Positions 17,923 to 26,200 of a DNA stretch of 55,645 bases are shown one piece after another (within the stretch, counting starts at the first letter, position 1; each line of letters begins with the position of its first letter). The notes under the pieces are model-generated. The model was given only the letters and a program-made list of their open reading frames with translations, ran no database searches and was not told where the DNA came from. The position numbers and the translations under genes are program-made. This stretch comes from an uncultured Lentisphaerota bacterium (GTDB taxonomy: Bacteria > Verrucomicrobiota > Kiritimatiellia > CAIQIC01), in contig CAITZM010000170.1 of the NCBI GenBank assembly GCA_903896925.1, positions 1 through 55,645 on the forward strand, written 5' to 3'.

Positions 17923-18960
17923 CCGCTCCTGCTGAAGGATTTCCCGAGCGCCGAACTGCACGCGCGCCTCGCGCCGCTCGGCGTCACCGCGCGCCAGGCG
18001 CGGCTGCTCCAGCTCGCCGCCGTCCGCCACGGAAAATTTCCGGAGGCGGTGGCCAACGGCTTTTCAGCGCGGCTGCTCGCCACGGTCCAACGCGTCGCGA
18101 CCATCCCGCAGCTCACGATTGTGGACAAACGGGTCTCGCCGCAGGACGGCTTTGCCAAATATCTGTTCCGCGGCAGCGACGACGCCTGCTTCGAGGCCGT
18201 GCGCATCCCCCTGCTGCACAAGACGGGCGACGAAAAATATGTCGTCTGCGTCAGCTCGCAGGCCGGCTGCGCGCTCGGCTGCGTCTTCTGCGCCACCGGC
18301 CGCCTGGGCTTCCGCCGCCACCTCGCCACGTGGGAGATCGTCGACCAGGTGATCCAGATCCAGGCCGGCTCGGCGCATCCCGTGCGCGGCGTCGTCTTCA
18401 TGGGCATGGGCGAGCCGCTGCTGAACCTGGACGCCGTCCTGCGCGCCGCGCAGATCCTGGCCGAGCCGAGCGGCCTGGCGATCTCCGGCAAGGCGATCAC
18501 CCTCTCCACCGCCGGCATCGTACCCGGCATCCTGCGGCTCGCCGCGGAACGCCGGCCCTACAAGCTGATCGTCTCGCTCGCCAGCGCCGACCCGCGCCGC
18601 CGGGGCGAACTGATGCCCGTCGAAAAACTGTACCCGACCGGCGAGCTGATCGCCGCGCTCCGCGCGTATCACGCCGCGACCGGCCAGCGCGTCACGCTCG
18701 CCTGGCCGCTGCTCGCCGGCCTCAACACCCGCGCCGAGGACGCCCGGCAGCTGGCCGAGCTCACGCGCGGCCTGCCGGTCCAGCTCGACCTGATTGACGT
18801 CAACGATCCCTCCGGCCGCTTCCGGCCGCCGGACCGCGCCGAACTCGACGCCTTTCGCGACGCGTTGCGCCTGCACCTCGCCGCGCCGGTGGTCCGCCGG
18901 TACAGCGGCGGGCAGGACATCCACGCCGCGTGCGGGATGCTCGCCGGCACAGCAACTTGA
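17878..18960 (+). CDS. rlmN: 23S rRNA (adenine-C2)-methyltransferase-type radical SAM enzyme
   Basis: The product has 360 residues. The radical SAM cluster motif is C131-x3-C135-x2-C138 (AGCALGCVFC), followed by FMGMGEPLLN and the C-terminal QDIHAACGML with the conserved acceptor-side cysteine of RlmN/Cfr. This family methylates C2 of A2503 in 23S rRNA and A37 of some tRNAs. The frame is open 10 codons upstream of the chosen ATG at 17878. The first ~15 residues (MSGKTPSPSVQALETP) coincide with a dispersed repeat element and have no evident counterpart in the family. The family's helical N-terminal domain begins around LLLKDFPSAEL. Confidence 0.92.
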   Translation: MSGKTPSPSVQALETPLLLKDFPSAELHARLAPLGVTARQARLLQLAAVRHGKFPEAVANGFSARLLATVQRVATIPQLTIVDKRVSPQDGFAKYLFRGSDDACFEAVRIPLLHKTGDEKYVVCVSSQAGCALGCVFCATGRLGFRRHLATWEIVDQVIQIQAGSAHPVRGVVFMGMGEPLLNLDAVLRAAQILAEPSGLAISGKAITLSTAGIVPGILRLAAERRPYKLIVSLASADPRRRGELMPVEKLYPTGELIAALRAYHAATGQRVTLAWPLLAGLNTRAEDARQLAELTRGLPVQLDLIDVNDPSGRFRPPDRAELDAFRDALRLHLAAPVVRRYSGGQDIHAACGMLAGTAT

Positions 18961-19119
18961 TCCACCACGGGCTTGACTTTGCCCTGCGGCCCGTGAAAAT
19001 GCGCGCACATCTTTTGCACGGTGGCCTCGTGGCGCCACCACGACGGATGGGCCCGCGTCGGGTCGCGCCGGGCCGGTGTTTTTTGCGGCGGAAAATCATA
19101 AGCAAAGAGGAGCAGCATC

Positions 19120-20001
19120 ATGGCGGACTTGGATGAAGTTAAGGATGCGAAGGAATATCACATCGGCATACCCCAAAAATCGGAGGCCTTTTTCCTGAAG
19201 GGCTCCAACAACCTGGATTGGGGCATGAAAAACCGGCTGGCGCGGATCTTCAACCCGGAGTCGGGCCGGACCGTGATGCTCGCCATCGATCACGGCTATT
19301 TCCAGGGCCCCACCACCGGGCTGGAACGGGTGGACCTCTCAATCCTGCCGCTGGTGCCCTACGCCGACACGCTCATGCTCACGCGCGGCATACTCCGGAC
19401 CGTCATTCCGCCGTCAATGTCGAAATCGGTTGTGCTGCGGGCCTCCGGCGGGACCAGCATCCTCAAGGAATTGTCGAACGAGGAAGTGGCCGTGGACATC
19501 GAGGACTGCGCCCGGCTGAACGTCTGCGCCATGGCCGTGCAGGTCTTCATCGGCGGCGAATTCGAGCGGCAGTCGATCATCAACATGACCAAGCTGATCG
19601 ACGCGGGCACCCGCTACGGCATCCCCACCCTCGCCGTCACCGCGGTCGGCAAGGAGATGGTGCGCGACGCGCGCTACTTCCGGCTGGCCACCCGCATCTG
19701 CGCCGAACTCGGCGCCCATTACGTGAAGACGTATTACGTCGAGTCGGGTTTTGAAACGATCTGCGCCGCCTGCCCCGTGCCGATCGTCATGGCCGGCGGG
19801 AAAAAGCTGCCGGAGCTCGACGCCCTGACCATGGCGTACAAAGCCATCCAAGGCGGCGCGGCCGGCGTGGATATGGGCCGGAATATCTTCCAGTCGGAAG
19901 CCCCGGTGGCGATGCTCAAGGCCGTCCGGGCCGTCGTCCACAACAAGGCGACCCCGGCCGAGGCCTTCGATCTCTTCCAGACCTTGAAAAACCAGAAATA
20001 G
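19120..20001 (+). CDS. LsrF/DhnA-type class I aldolase family protein
   Basis: The product has 293 residues and is a TIM-barrel of the DeoC/FbaB/LsrF group. Visible are DHGYFQGPTTGLE near residue 58, ASGGTSI at 109, and AHYVKTYY with Lys203, the position of the Schiff-base lysine in E. coli LsrF. In LsrF the enzyme cleaves a phosphorylated autoinducer-2 breakdown product; related aldolases act on other ketose phosphates. A strong Shine-Dalgarno (GAGGAG, 7 nt before ATG) precedes it. It is followed 15 bp later by a dehydrogenase and then a VOC gene, so it looks like part of a short sugar or polyol breakdown operon, not an AI-2 system (no lsr transporter or kinase is seen). Confidence 0.85.
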   Translation: MADLDEVKDAKEYHIGIPQKSEAFFLKGSNNLDWGMKNRLARIFNPESGRTVMLAIDHGYFQGPTTGLERVDLSILPLVPYADTLMLTRGILRTVIPPSMSKSVVLRASGGTSILKELSNEEVAVDIEDCARLNVCAMAVQVFIGGEFERQSIINMTKLIDAGTRYGIPTLAVTAVGKEMVRDARYFRLATRICAELGAHYVKTYYVESGFETICAACPVPIVMAGGKKLPELDALTMAYKAIQGGAAGVDMGRNIFQSEAPVAMLKAVRAVVHNKATPAEAFDLFQTLKNQK

Positions 20002-20016
20002 AACGGGGCCCCCGCC

Positions 20017-21039
20017 ATGAAAGTTTCCCGCTGGTATAACAACGCCGACATCCGGCTCGAAGAGGTGCCCACACCCAAGCCCGGCCCCCGCGAGATGCTG
20101 GTCAAGGTCCTGGCCTGCGGGATCTGCGGCAGCGACATCGTCGAATGGTACCGGCTGCCGCGTGCGCCGCTGGTGCAGGGCCATGAGATCGGCGCCCTGG
20201 TGGTGGAGACGGGCAGCGACGTGCAGAAATTCAAGGCGGGGGACCGGGTCTTCATCGCGCCCAAGGTGGCCTGCCAGCAGTGCGACTATTGCCTGCAGGG
20301 CCATCATCCTGTCTGCACGCAGGTCAAAGACCGGCTCCCGGGCGGATTCTCCGAATACGTCCTGGTCCCCGAGGCGCTGGTGGAAAAAGGGACCTATCGC
20401 CTGCCGGACAGCATGACGTACGAACAGAGCACCTTCATCGAGCCGCTCGCCTGCGTCGTCCGCGCCCAGCGCCTCGCCGGGCTGGCGCGCAAGCAGACGG
20501 TCCTGATCCTGGGCTGTGGCATGTCCGGCCTGCTGCACGTCAAACTGGCCCAGTCCAAGGGCTGCACGGTCGCCGTGACGGACATGAACGACACCCGCCT
20601 TGCCTTGGCCAAAAAGTCCGGGGCCAAAATGATCTTCAAGGCCACCGACGCGGTGCCCGACCGCCTGCTGGCGGAGCACGGCAAGAAGGCGGATGCGGTC
20701 ATCGTGTGCACCTCCTCCCTGGCCGCCATCGACCAGGCATGGAAATGCGTCGACAAGGGCGGCGTGGTGGTGTTCTTCGCGGTCCCGGAACCCGGCAAGC
20801 AGGTCACGGTGCCGATCAACGATTTCTGGACCAAGGAAATCCGGATCCTGACGTCGTATTATTGCGGGCCCGACAACATGGCCGCGGCCCTGGAACTGCT
20901 CGCTTCCGGCGCCATCGCCATCGAAGACCTGATCACGCACCGGCTGCCCCTGGCCGAGACCGCGCAGGGCTTCAAGCTCGTGCTCGGCGGCCAGGAATCC
21001 ATCAAGGTCATCATCCACCCCAATCCGGGTGAAGAATGA
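20017..21039 (+). CDS. Zinc-dependent medium-chain dehydrogenase (polyol/threonine dehydrogenase-like)
   Basis: The product has 340 residues. The catalytic zinc site is C34-G-I-C37-G-S-D with H56-E57 (GHE). The structural zinc site is the four-cysteine set C86-x2-C89-x2-C92-x7-C100. A Rossmann domain follows with LILGCGMSGLLHVKLA. The family oxidises secondary alcohols (sorbitol, threonine, polyols) with NAD(P). It lies between the LsrF-type aldolase and an ATGA-coupled VOC gene, which argues for a shared carbohydrate pathway. The substrate is not determinable from sequence. Confidence 0.92.
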   Translation: MKVSRWYNNADIRLEEVPTPKPGPREMLVKVLACGICGSDIVEWYRLPRAPLVQGHEIGALVVETGSDVQKFKAGDRVFIAPKVACQQCDYCLQGHHPVCTQVKDRLPGGFSEYVLVPEALVEKGTYRLPDSMTYEQSTFIEPLACVVRAQRLAGLARKQTVLILGCGMSGLLHVKLAQSKGCTVAVTDMNDTRLALAKKSGAKMIFKATDAVPDRLLAEHGKKADAVIVCTSSLAAIDQAWKCVDKGGVVVFFAVPEPGKQVTVPINDFWTKEIRILTSYYCGPDNMAAALELLASGAIAIEDLITHRLPLAETAQGFKLVLGGQESIKVIIHPNPGEE

Positions 21040-21425
21040 CGACCGTCCACGTCGGGTTGGCGTGCAGCTCCGAGGAGCTCGCCGACCGCTTTTACAGGGA
21101 TCTGCTGGGACTGCAGAAGGCGGAGCCGAAAACGTTGCCGCAATCGTTGTCCTCCGCGATTTTCGGCATCGCGGCGGACCTTAAGATCATCAATTACAGC
21201 GGCGCGGCCGCCCACTTCGAGATCTTCATCCACCGTCTGCCCGCACAAAAAGAGCAGCCCATCGAGCATGTCTGCCTCGCCGTCGCCAATCTGGCCGACC
21301 TCCTGCAGCGGGGACGCGCCATGAACGTGAAGGTGCTGCAGGTGCCCAAGGGCGAGACGTTCCTCACCTTCATCTACGACTTCGACGGCCATCTGTTCGA
21401 GCTGAAAGAGCAACCCCGCGCGTGA
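21036..21425 (+). CDS. VOC (glyoxalase/bleomycin-resistance) superfamily protein
   Basis: The product has 129 residues, a typical single VOC module pair: beta-alpha-beta HVGLACSSEELADRFYRDLLG at the N-terminus, IEHVCLAVANLADLLQR at the second repeat and DFDGHLFELKE at the end. Possible metal ligands are His5, His around residue 78 and the final Glu. It overlaps the dehydrogenase by 4 bp and is the last gene of the operon. Members include glyoxalase I, epimerases and dioxygenases, so the reaction is open. Confidence 0.85.
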   Translation: MTTVHVGLACSSEELADRFYRDLLGLQKAEPKTLPQSLSSAIFGIAADLKIINYSGAAAHFEIFIHRLPAQKEQPIEHVCLAVANLADLLQRGRAMNVKVLQVPKGETFLTFIYDFDGHLFELKEQPRA

Positions 21426-21547
21426 GGCGCGGCCGGGTGGCTGATGGATGGAAGCGCTAAGCTGTCTTGCAGAGCAGCGACCCCCGCGGCCTTGCGTCGC
21501 GGGTGAAGCAGTCCTGCGGCCAGAGCACCGTAGCTGACGAACTTCTT

Positions 21548-21573
21548 CCCCTGCCGCACAAGGCGGCAGGGGC
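21548..21573. repeat. Intergenic hairpin CCCCTGCCG..CGGCAGGGG
   Basis: A 9-bp perfect stem with a 7-nt loop lies in the gap before the class II aldolase gene. It has no T-tract, so it more likely belongs to the dispersed hairpin family than to a factor-independent terminator. Confidence 0.55.
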
Positions 21574-21648
21574 CACATGGAACTTGAGGGCCTCCGCTGC
21601 CGGCGTTTGCCGGTGGTTTTTTCTGCGCGACCCGCTATCATCCCGCGC

Positions 21649-22368
21649 ATGAAAATTTCGCAGCAGCTGCAGTCTCTCATTTCACTGACCCACGATCTGG
21701 GCCGCGTCGAGAACGGCCTGGCCATCACCGGCGAGGGCAACACCAGCGCCGCGCTCGGCGACGGCACCTTCTGGGTCAAGGTCTCCGGCGCCAGCCTCGC
21801 CGGCATCACGGCGCGCGGCTTCTGCCGCGTCGACGCCGCCCGCGCGCTGGCCTTGCTCGATGACCCGCGCTGCACGGAGGACAACACCGGCGAGTTGCTG
21901 CGCGGCGCGCTCGTCCGCCCGACCGACCCCCGGCCGTCCATCGAGACGATGCTGCACGCGCTCTGCCTGGCCGATCCGGAGGTCCGCTTCGTGGCGCACA
22001 CGCATCCGCTCGGCCTGCTGCGGATCCTGTGCAGCCGCGCCGGCACCGCGCCGTTCCGCCGCCACTGCTATCCCTTTGCCGTCGTCACCTGCGGCCGCCA
22101 CGTCGCGACGGTCGGCTATCGCAACCCCGGCCTCGCCCTCGCCCGCGGCGTGCGCACCGAGCTGGCGCGCTACCGCCGCGTGCACGGCCATGCGCCGCGC
22201 CTGCTGCTGCTGGCGAACCACGGCGTCGTCGCGCTCGCCCGCACCGCGCCGGAGGCGCTGCATATTTCGCTGATGGCCGAGAAGTGGGCGCAGCTCCTCG
22301 ACGGCGCCCACCAGTGGGGCGGTCCCGCGCACCTGCCCGCGCACGCCTTCCAGCACCTGAACGGCTGA
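21649..22368 (+). CDS. Class II aldolase/adducin domain protein
   Basis: The product has 239 residues from the ATG at 21649 (the frame is open 24 codons earlier, through a hairpin). Family features: GEGNTSAAL (substrate loop, normally GN-S), SGASLAGI, the metal-binding AHTHPLGLL pair and the third histidine in ANHGVVAL. These zinc enzymes cleave or epimerise sugar phosphates (fuculose-, rhamnulose-, ribulose-phosphate), with many uncharacterised relatives. It lies near the LsrF/dehydrogenase operon but is separated by 223 bp, so it is probably transcribed separately. Confidence 0.88.
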   Translation: MKISQQLQSLISLTHDLGRVENGLAITGEGNTSAALGDGTFWVKVSGASLAGITARGFCRVDAARALALLDDPRCTEDNTGELLRGALVRPTDPRPSIETMLHALCLADPEVRFVAHTHPLGLLRILCSRAGTAPFRRHCYPFAVVTCGRHVATVGYRNPGLALARGVRTELARYRRVHGHAPRLLLLANHGVVALARTAPEALHISLMAEKWAQLLDGAHQWGGPAHLPAHAFQHLNG

Positions 22369-22421
22369 ACGCTTCTTCGTGCTCGTCCTCAAAAAACACC
22401 GGTAATGCAGATCGAGGACAA

Positions 22422-22719
22422 GGTCGGTGACCCGGCGGGCGCCAACGCCTGCCGAGCCAGCCGGCAGAGTAATAAAAAAAAGCTAAAGCATGCGGACGGG
22501 CGTTCCTGTAGCCGCGTTCGTGAGAACGCGGCGCGCCTCACGCAGCCAGCCCTCCACCCCAACCGCTCGCGGAGCGTGCCCACACGGCAAGGACTGTCAC
22601 CCCTGCATTGTGGGCGGCGTTTTCAACCCGGCGCGCCCAACCACACTCCGGCAGAGGGCGCCGCCAGCTGCGCCCCTACAAAACCGGCTTGGGTTTGTGG
22701 GCAGGTCCTGCTCGGCGTC
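22422..22719. repeat. Long intergenic direct repeat, copy 1
   Basis: This is an approximately 300-bp segment repeated at 22836-23137 in the same orientation, very similar by eye. Shared landmarks in order: GCCAACGCCTGCCGAGCCAG, an A-rich stretch with GCTAAAGC, the hairpin GTAGCCGCGTTC-GTGA-GAACGCGGC, GGAGCGTGCCCACACGGCAA, a GTGGGCG..TTTTCAACC hairpin, CAGAGGGCGCCG and GGCTTGGGTTTGTGGGCAGG. No open frame in it looks like a gene. Confidence 0.88.
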
Positions 22720-22738
22720 CAAGTTCGGGTGCGTTTCG

Positions 22739-22756
22739 CGGGGCTGGAAAGCCCCG
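22739..22756. repeat. Intergenic hairpin CGGGGCT-GGAA-AGCCCCG
   Basis: This is a 7-bp stem between the two long repeat copies, followed by CCCACAAG. It is the reverse complement in style of the GTGGGCGGGG..CCCCGC hairpins at 23028 and 52209. The rest of 22369-23262 is made of the two long repeat copies and holds no gene that I can support. Confidence 0.7.
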
Positions 22757-22835
22757 CCCACAAGACATGGTCACGACAGCATGGCGGTTCGGCTGGCAAC
22801 CCGCCCGGTGACGGCACCAGACCATTCTTGTAGGC

Positions 22836-23137
22836 CGGGTCACCGACCCGGCGAGCGCCAACGCCTGCCGAGCCAGCGGGCAGAGTAATAAAGAAAAAAG
22901 CTAAAGCGTGCGGACGGGCGTTCCTGTAGCCGCGTTCGTGAGAACGCGGCGCACCTGACGCAGCCCGGCCCCACCCAAACCGCACGCGGAGCGTGCCCAC
23001 ACGGCAAGGACTGTCACCCCCTGCTTTGTGGGCGGGGTTTTCAACCCCGCGCGCCCAACCGCACTCAGGCAGAGGGCGCCGCAAGCTGCGCCCCTACAAA
23101 ACCGGCTTGGGTTTGTGGGCAGGTCCTGCTCCGCGTC
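22836..23137. repeat. Long intergenic direct repeat, copy 2
   Basis: This is the second copy of the segment at 22422-22719. Differences are mostly single substitutions and small indels in the A-rich part. In copy 2 the hairpin GTGGGCGGGGTTTTCAACCCC has a perfect stem whereas copy 1 has a mismatched one (GGCGTTTTCAACCCG), so copy 1 looks more decayed. Confidence 0.88.
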
Positions 23138-23262
23138 AACACCTATGGAAACGCCGCACCCATTTCCGTTTCACGGAAGTACATCGCTCAGGAAAAACGG
23201 CCCGCTGCCGGACCTGGCAATGCGTGCGGTTGCCCGGGCCCGGTCCGTTCGTTCCGCCCGGC

Positions 23263-26200
23263 TCAGGTGCCCCAGCGGCGCAGACGCCGCCAGCCGACCA
23301 GGGCGCCGCCGAGCAGGAACACCAGCGCCACGGAAACCGGTTCGGGAATCGCCGTGTAGGTGAGCAGCAGACTGTTCCCCGTTTGCGCAACCGACCAAGC
23401 GCCGTTGGTCCACCCATCCAACCCCGTGGAGGTGAAGGCGAAGGCGTTGGGGTCATAGCCTGAGATGCCACCGGTGGTGTCCAGGAAGGTCCAACTCACC
23501 GTGTTGGAGGGGCCCGCCGTTCCATTCAAACCGCCGAAGTTGACCACATCCACCGTCAAGGGCGAGCTGCTGGAAAGACCGCTCAGCGCGGCCGGGCCAT
23601 GCACCGTGATCAGGTCCCAGTCCACTCCGGCGACGCCATTGGTCGCGTTGATTTCCAGCTGAATATGGGCGCCGCCCGCGAGGGTGAGGTTCGAGGCGAT
23701 GAAGGTGCCGATCGAGTTGCCCGCCGCCAGCGTGACGTTCGAGCCGATCTGCACATGGGCCAGCGCGCCGGTGCCGCCGAGCGTCGCGCCGTCTTGCACA
23801 TGGATCCAGCCGCCGCCGAGGTCGCTGCCGTTCAGGCTCAACTTCCCGAGGCCTGTGACGTTCAGGGTGCCGCCGCCGGAGAGGTTGCCGGAGAGCACGT
23901 TCGTGCGCGCCTGACCGCCCGCGTCCGTGGTGTTGAGCGTCACCGCATTGCTCACCACCAAAGCCGCCGACCAGTTGCCGTTGGCGCTGAGCGGCTGCAG
24001 GGTGCCGCCGGAGAGGACCAGGTTGGCGCTGCCGTCGTTGGTGATGGCGTTCACCGCGAGTGTGCCGCCGGACATGGTCAGCGTGCCCATGGCGCCGTTG
24101 GTCAGCAGGATGGACCGGGCCCAGAGCGTGCCGCTGTCCATGGTCACCACACCGCGCCGCAAATCCAGTTGGCCATAGGTGGCATCGGTGATAAGCAGGC
24201 TGCCGCCGCTGATGGCGAGCGTGTTGTTGCTGCTGCCGGCGGTGTTGCCCAGACTCACCGAGTCGGCCGTCACCAGGCCGCCGTTGCTGATCGCCAACCG
24301 GTTGCCCGAACCGAGATTGCCGATGTTGAGATAGCTGCTGTTGTACCAGGCGCTGTTCGGCCCCGTAACCTGCACCGTGTTGCCGTTGGCGGTGGCATTG
24401 CCGCCGATGGTGCCGCGGCGATCGTACATCGCGCCGCCCTCGGCGATGGTCAGTTGATTGCCCACGCCGACACCGCCTACGCTGAAGTCGCCGCTGTTGG
24501 TCCAGACCGAGCCGCTGCCGGTGACCAGCACGCTGTTGCTGCTGGCGCTGGCGCTCTGGCCGATGCCGCCGCCGCTGCTGATCACCGTTCCGCGGTTGGT
24601 GATGGTCAGCGTGTTGGCGGATCCGTTCATCCCCATACGGATGTCGCTGGCATTGCTCCAGACGGAGCCGGCGCCGGTAACGAGGACCGAGTTGTTGCTC
24701 GAACTGGCGTAGGCGCCGATGAAACCGCGGTTGTCGATCACCGTGCCTTGGTTGCTGATGATCAGACTGTTGCCGGAACCGTTGTAGCCGATGGTAAGGT
24801 CGAGCCGGTTGCTCCAGACCGTGCCGCTGTGCGCCACGAGCAGGGTGTTGTTGCTGGCGCCGCTCTCGTAACCGAGATAACCGGCGGCGCTGCCGACGCT
24901 GCCGCCGCCGAGCACGTTCACGGCATTGCCGACGCCGTTGCTGCCGATATAAATGTAGCGGGTGCTGGCCCACGTCGAACCGTTGCCGGTGACCAACACG
25001 GCGTTGTTGCTCGCACTGGCGTTGTAACCGATGAAGGCGTCGACGCCGACGTTCAGGGCCCCGCCGTTGGTGAGGAGCAGCGTGTTGCCGGCCCCGCCAT
25101 AGCCCATGTAGAGATTGGTCGCGACGTTCCATACGGAACCGCCGCCGGCAACCAACACGGAGTTGTTATTCGCACTGGCGTTGTAACCGATGAAGGTGTC
25201 GACGCCGACGCTCAGGGCCCCGCCGTTGGTGACGGTCAGCGTATTGCCGGCCCCGCCATAGCCCATGTAGAGATTGGTCGCGACGTTCCAAAGGGAACCG
25301 CTGTCGGTGACGAGCACGGTGTTGTTGGAGGCACTGGAGGTGATGCCGACGTAGGCGTCGCGCACCAGGGCCGCGCCGCCGTTGGCGAGGGTCAGTTGGT
25401 TTCCGAAACCGGCATAGCCCACCGCCAGATAACCCTTGGTGTTCCAGACGGAGCCCGAGCCGGCGATGGTGGCGGTGTTGTCGTACGCGACGTAGCTATA
25501 GCCGATGTAGCTATTGCCGGCGACGCCCACGCTGCCCCCATTGATGATGGTCAACGAGTTGCCGCTGCCGTCGTTGCCGACGGTGAGATCGGAGGTGTTG
25601 GTCCAGACGGAGCCGCTGCCGGTGACGAGCACGGTGTTGTTGCTCACACCGGTGTCGTGTCCGATAAAGCCGCTGCCGCTGACCACCCGACCGGTGTTGG
25701 CAATGGTCAGGCTATTGCCAACGCCACTGTTGCCGATGACAAGGGGACTGCTGCTGTTCCAAACGGAGCCGCTGCCGGTGACGAGGGCGGAGTTGTTGCT
25801 GGCGCTGCTTTGGTTGCCGATGATCCCGAGGTTGTTGAAAGCCTGGGCGCCATTGGTGATGGTCAGCTGGTTGCCGGTGCTGGCCTGGCCCACGACCAGG
25901 TCCGCACCATTGCTCCAGACCGTGCCGCTGCCCGTTACCAGGACGTTGGCGAGCGCGCCGGCGACGCTGCCCAGATAGATGCCGGCGCTCTTGCCGGGCA
26001 CCGCGAAAATGCCGTTGGTGCCATCGAGGAGGTTCCACGTGGCCGTCTGGCCCGCGACATCGCCGACGTTGAAGTTTTGCCCGGCGGGCACAACGATACG
26101 CATACCGTGGGAGTTCAGGGTGCCGGAGTGGAAAGCGAGCAGGGCATTCGTGGCGCTGGCGGTGTTGTTGGTCGCGAGCAGCAGGCCCACATCGAGCACG

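Noticed and set aside
18965..19000. CACGGGC..GCCCGTG stem after rlmN as a terminator
   Set aside because: The loop is long (about 16 nt) and no T-tract follows, so it is too weak to call.
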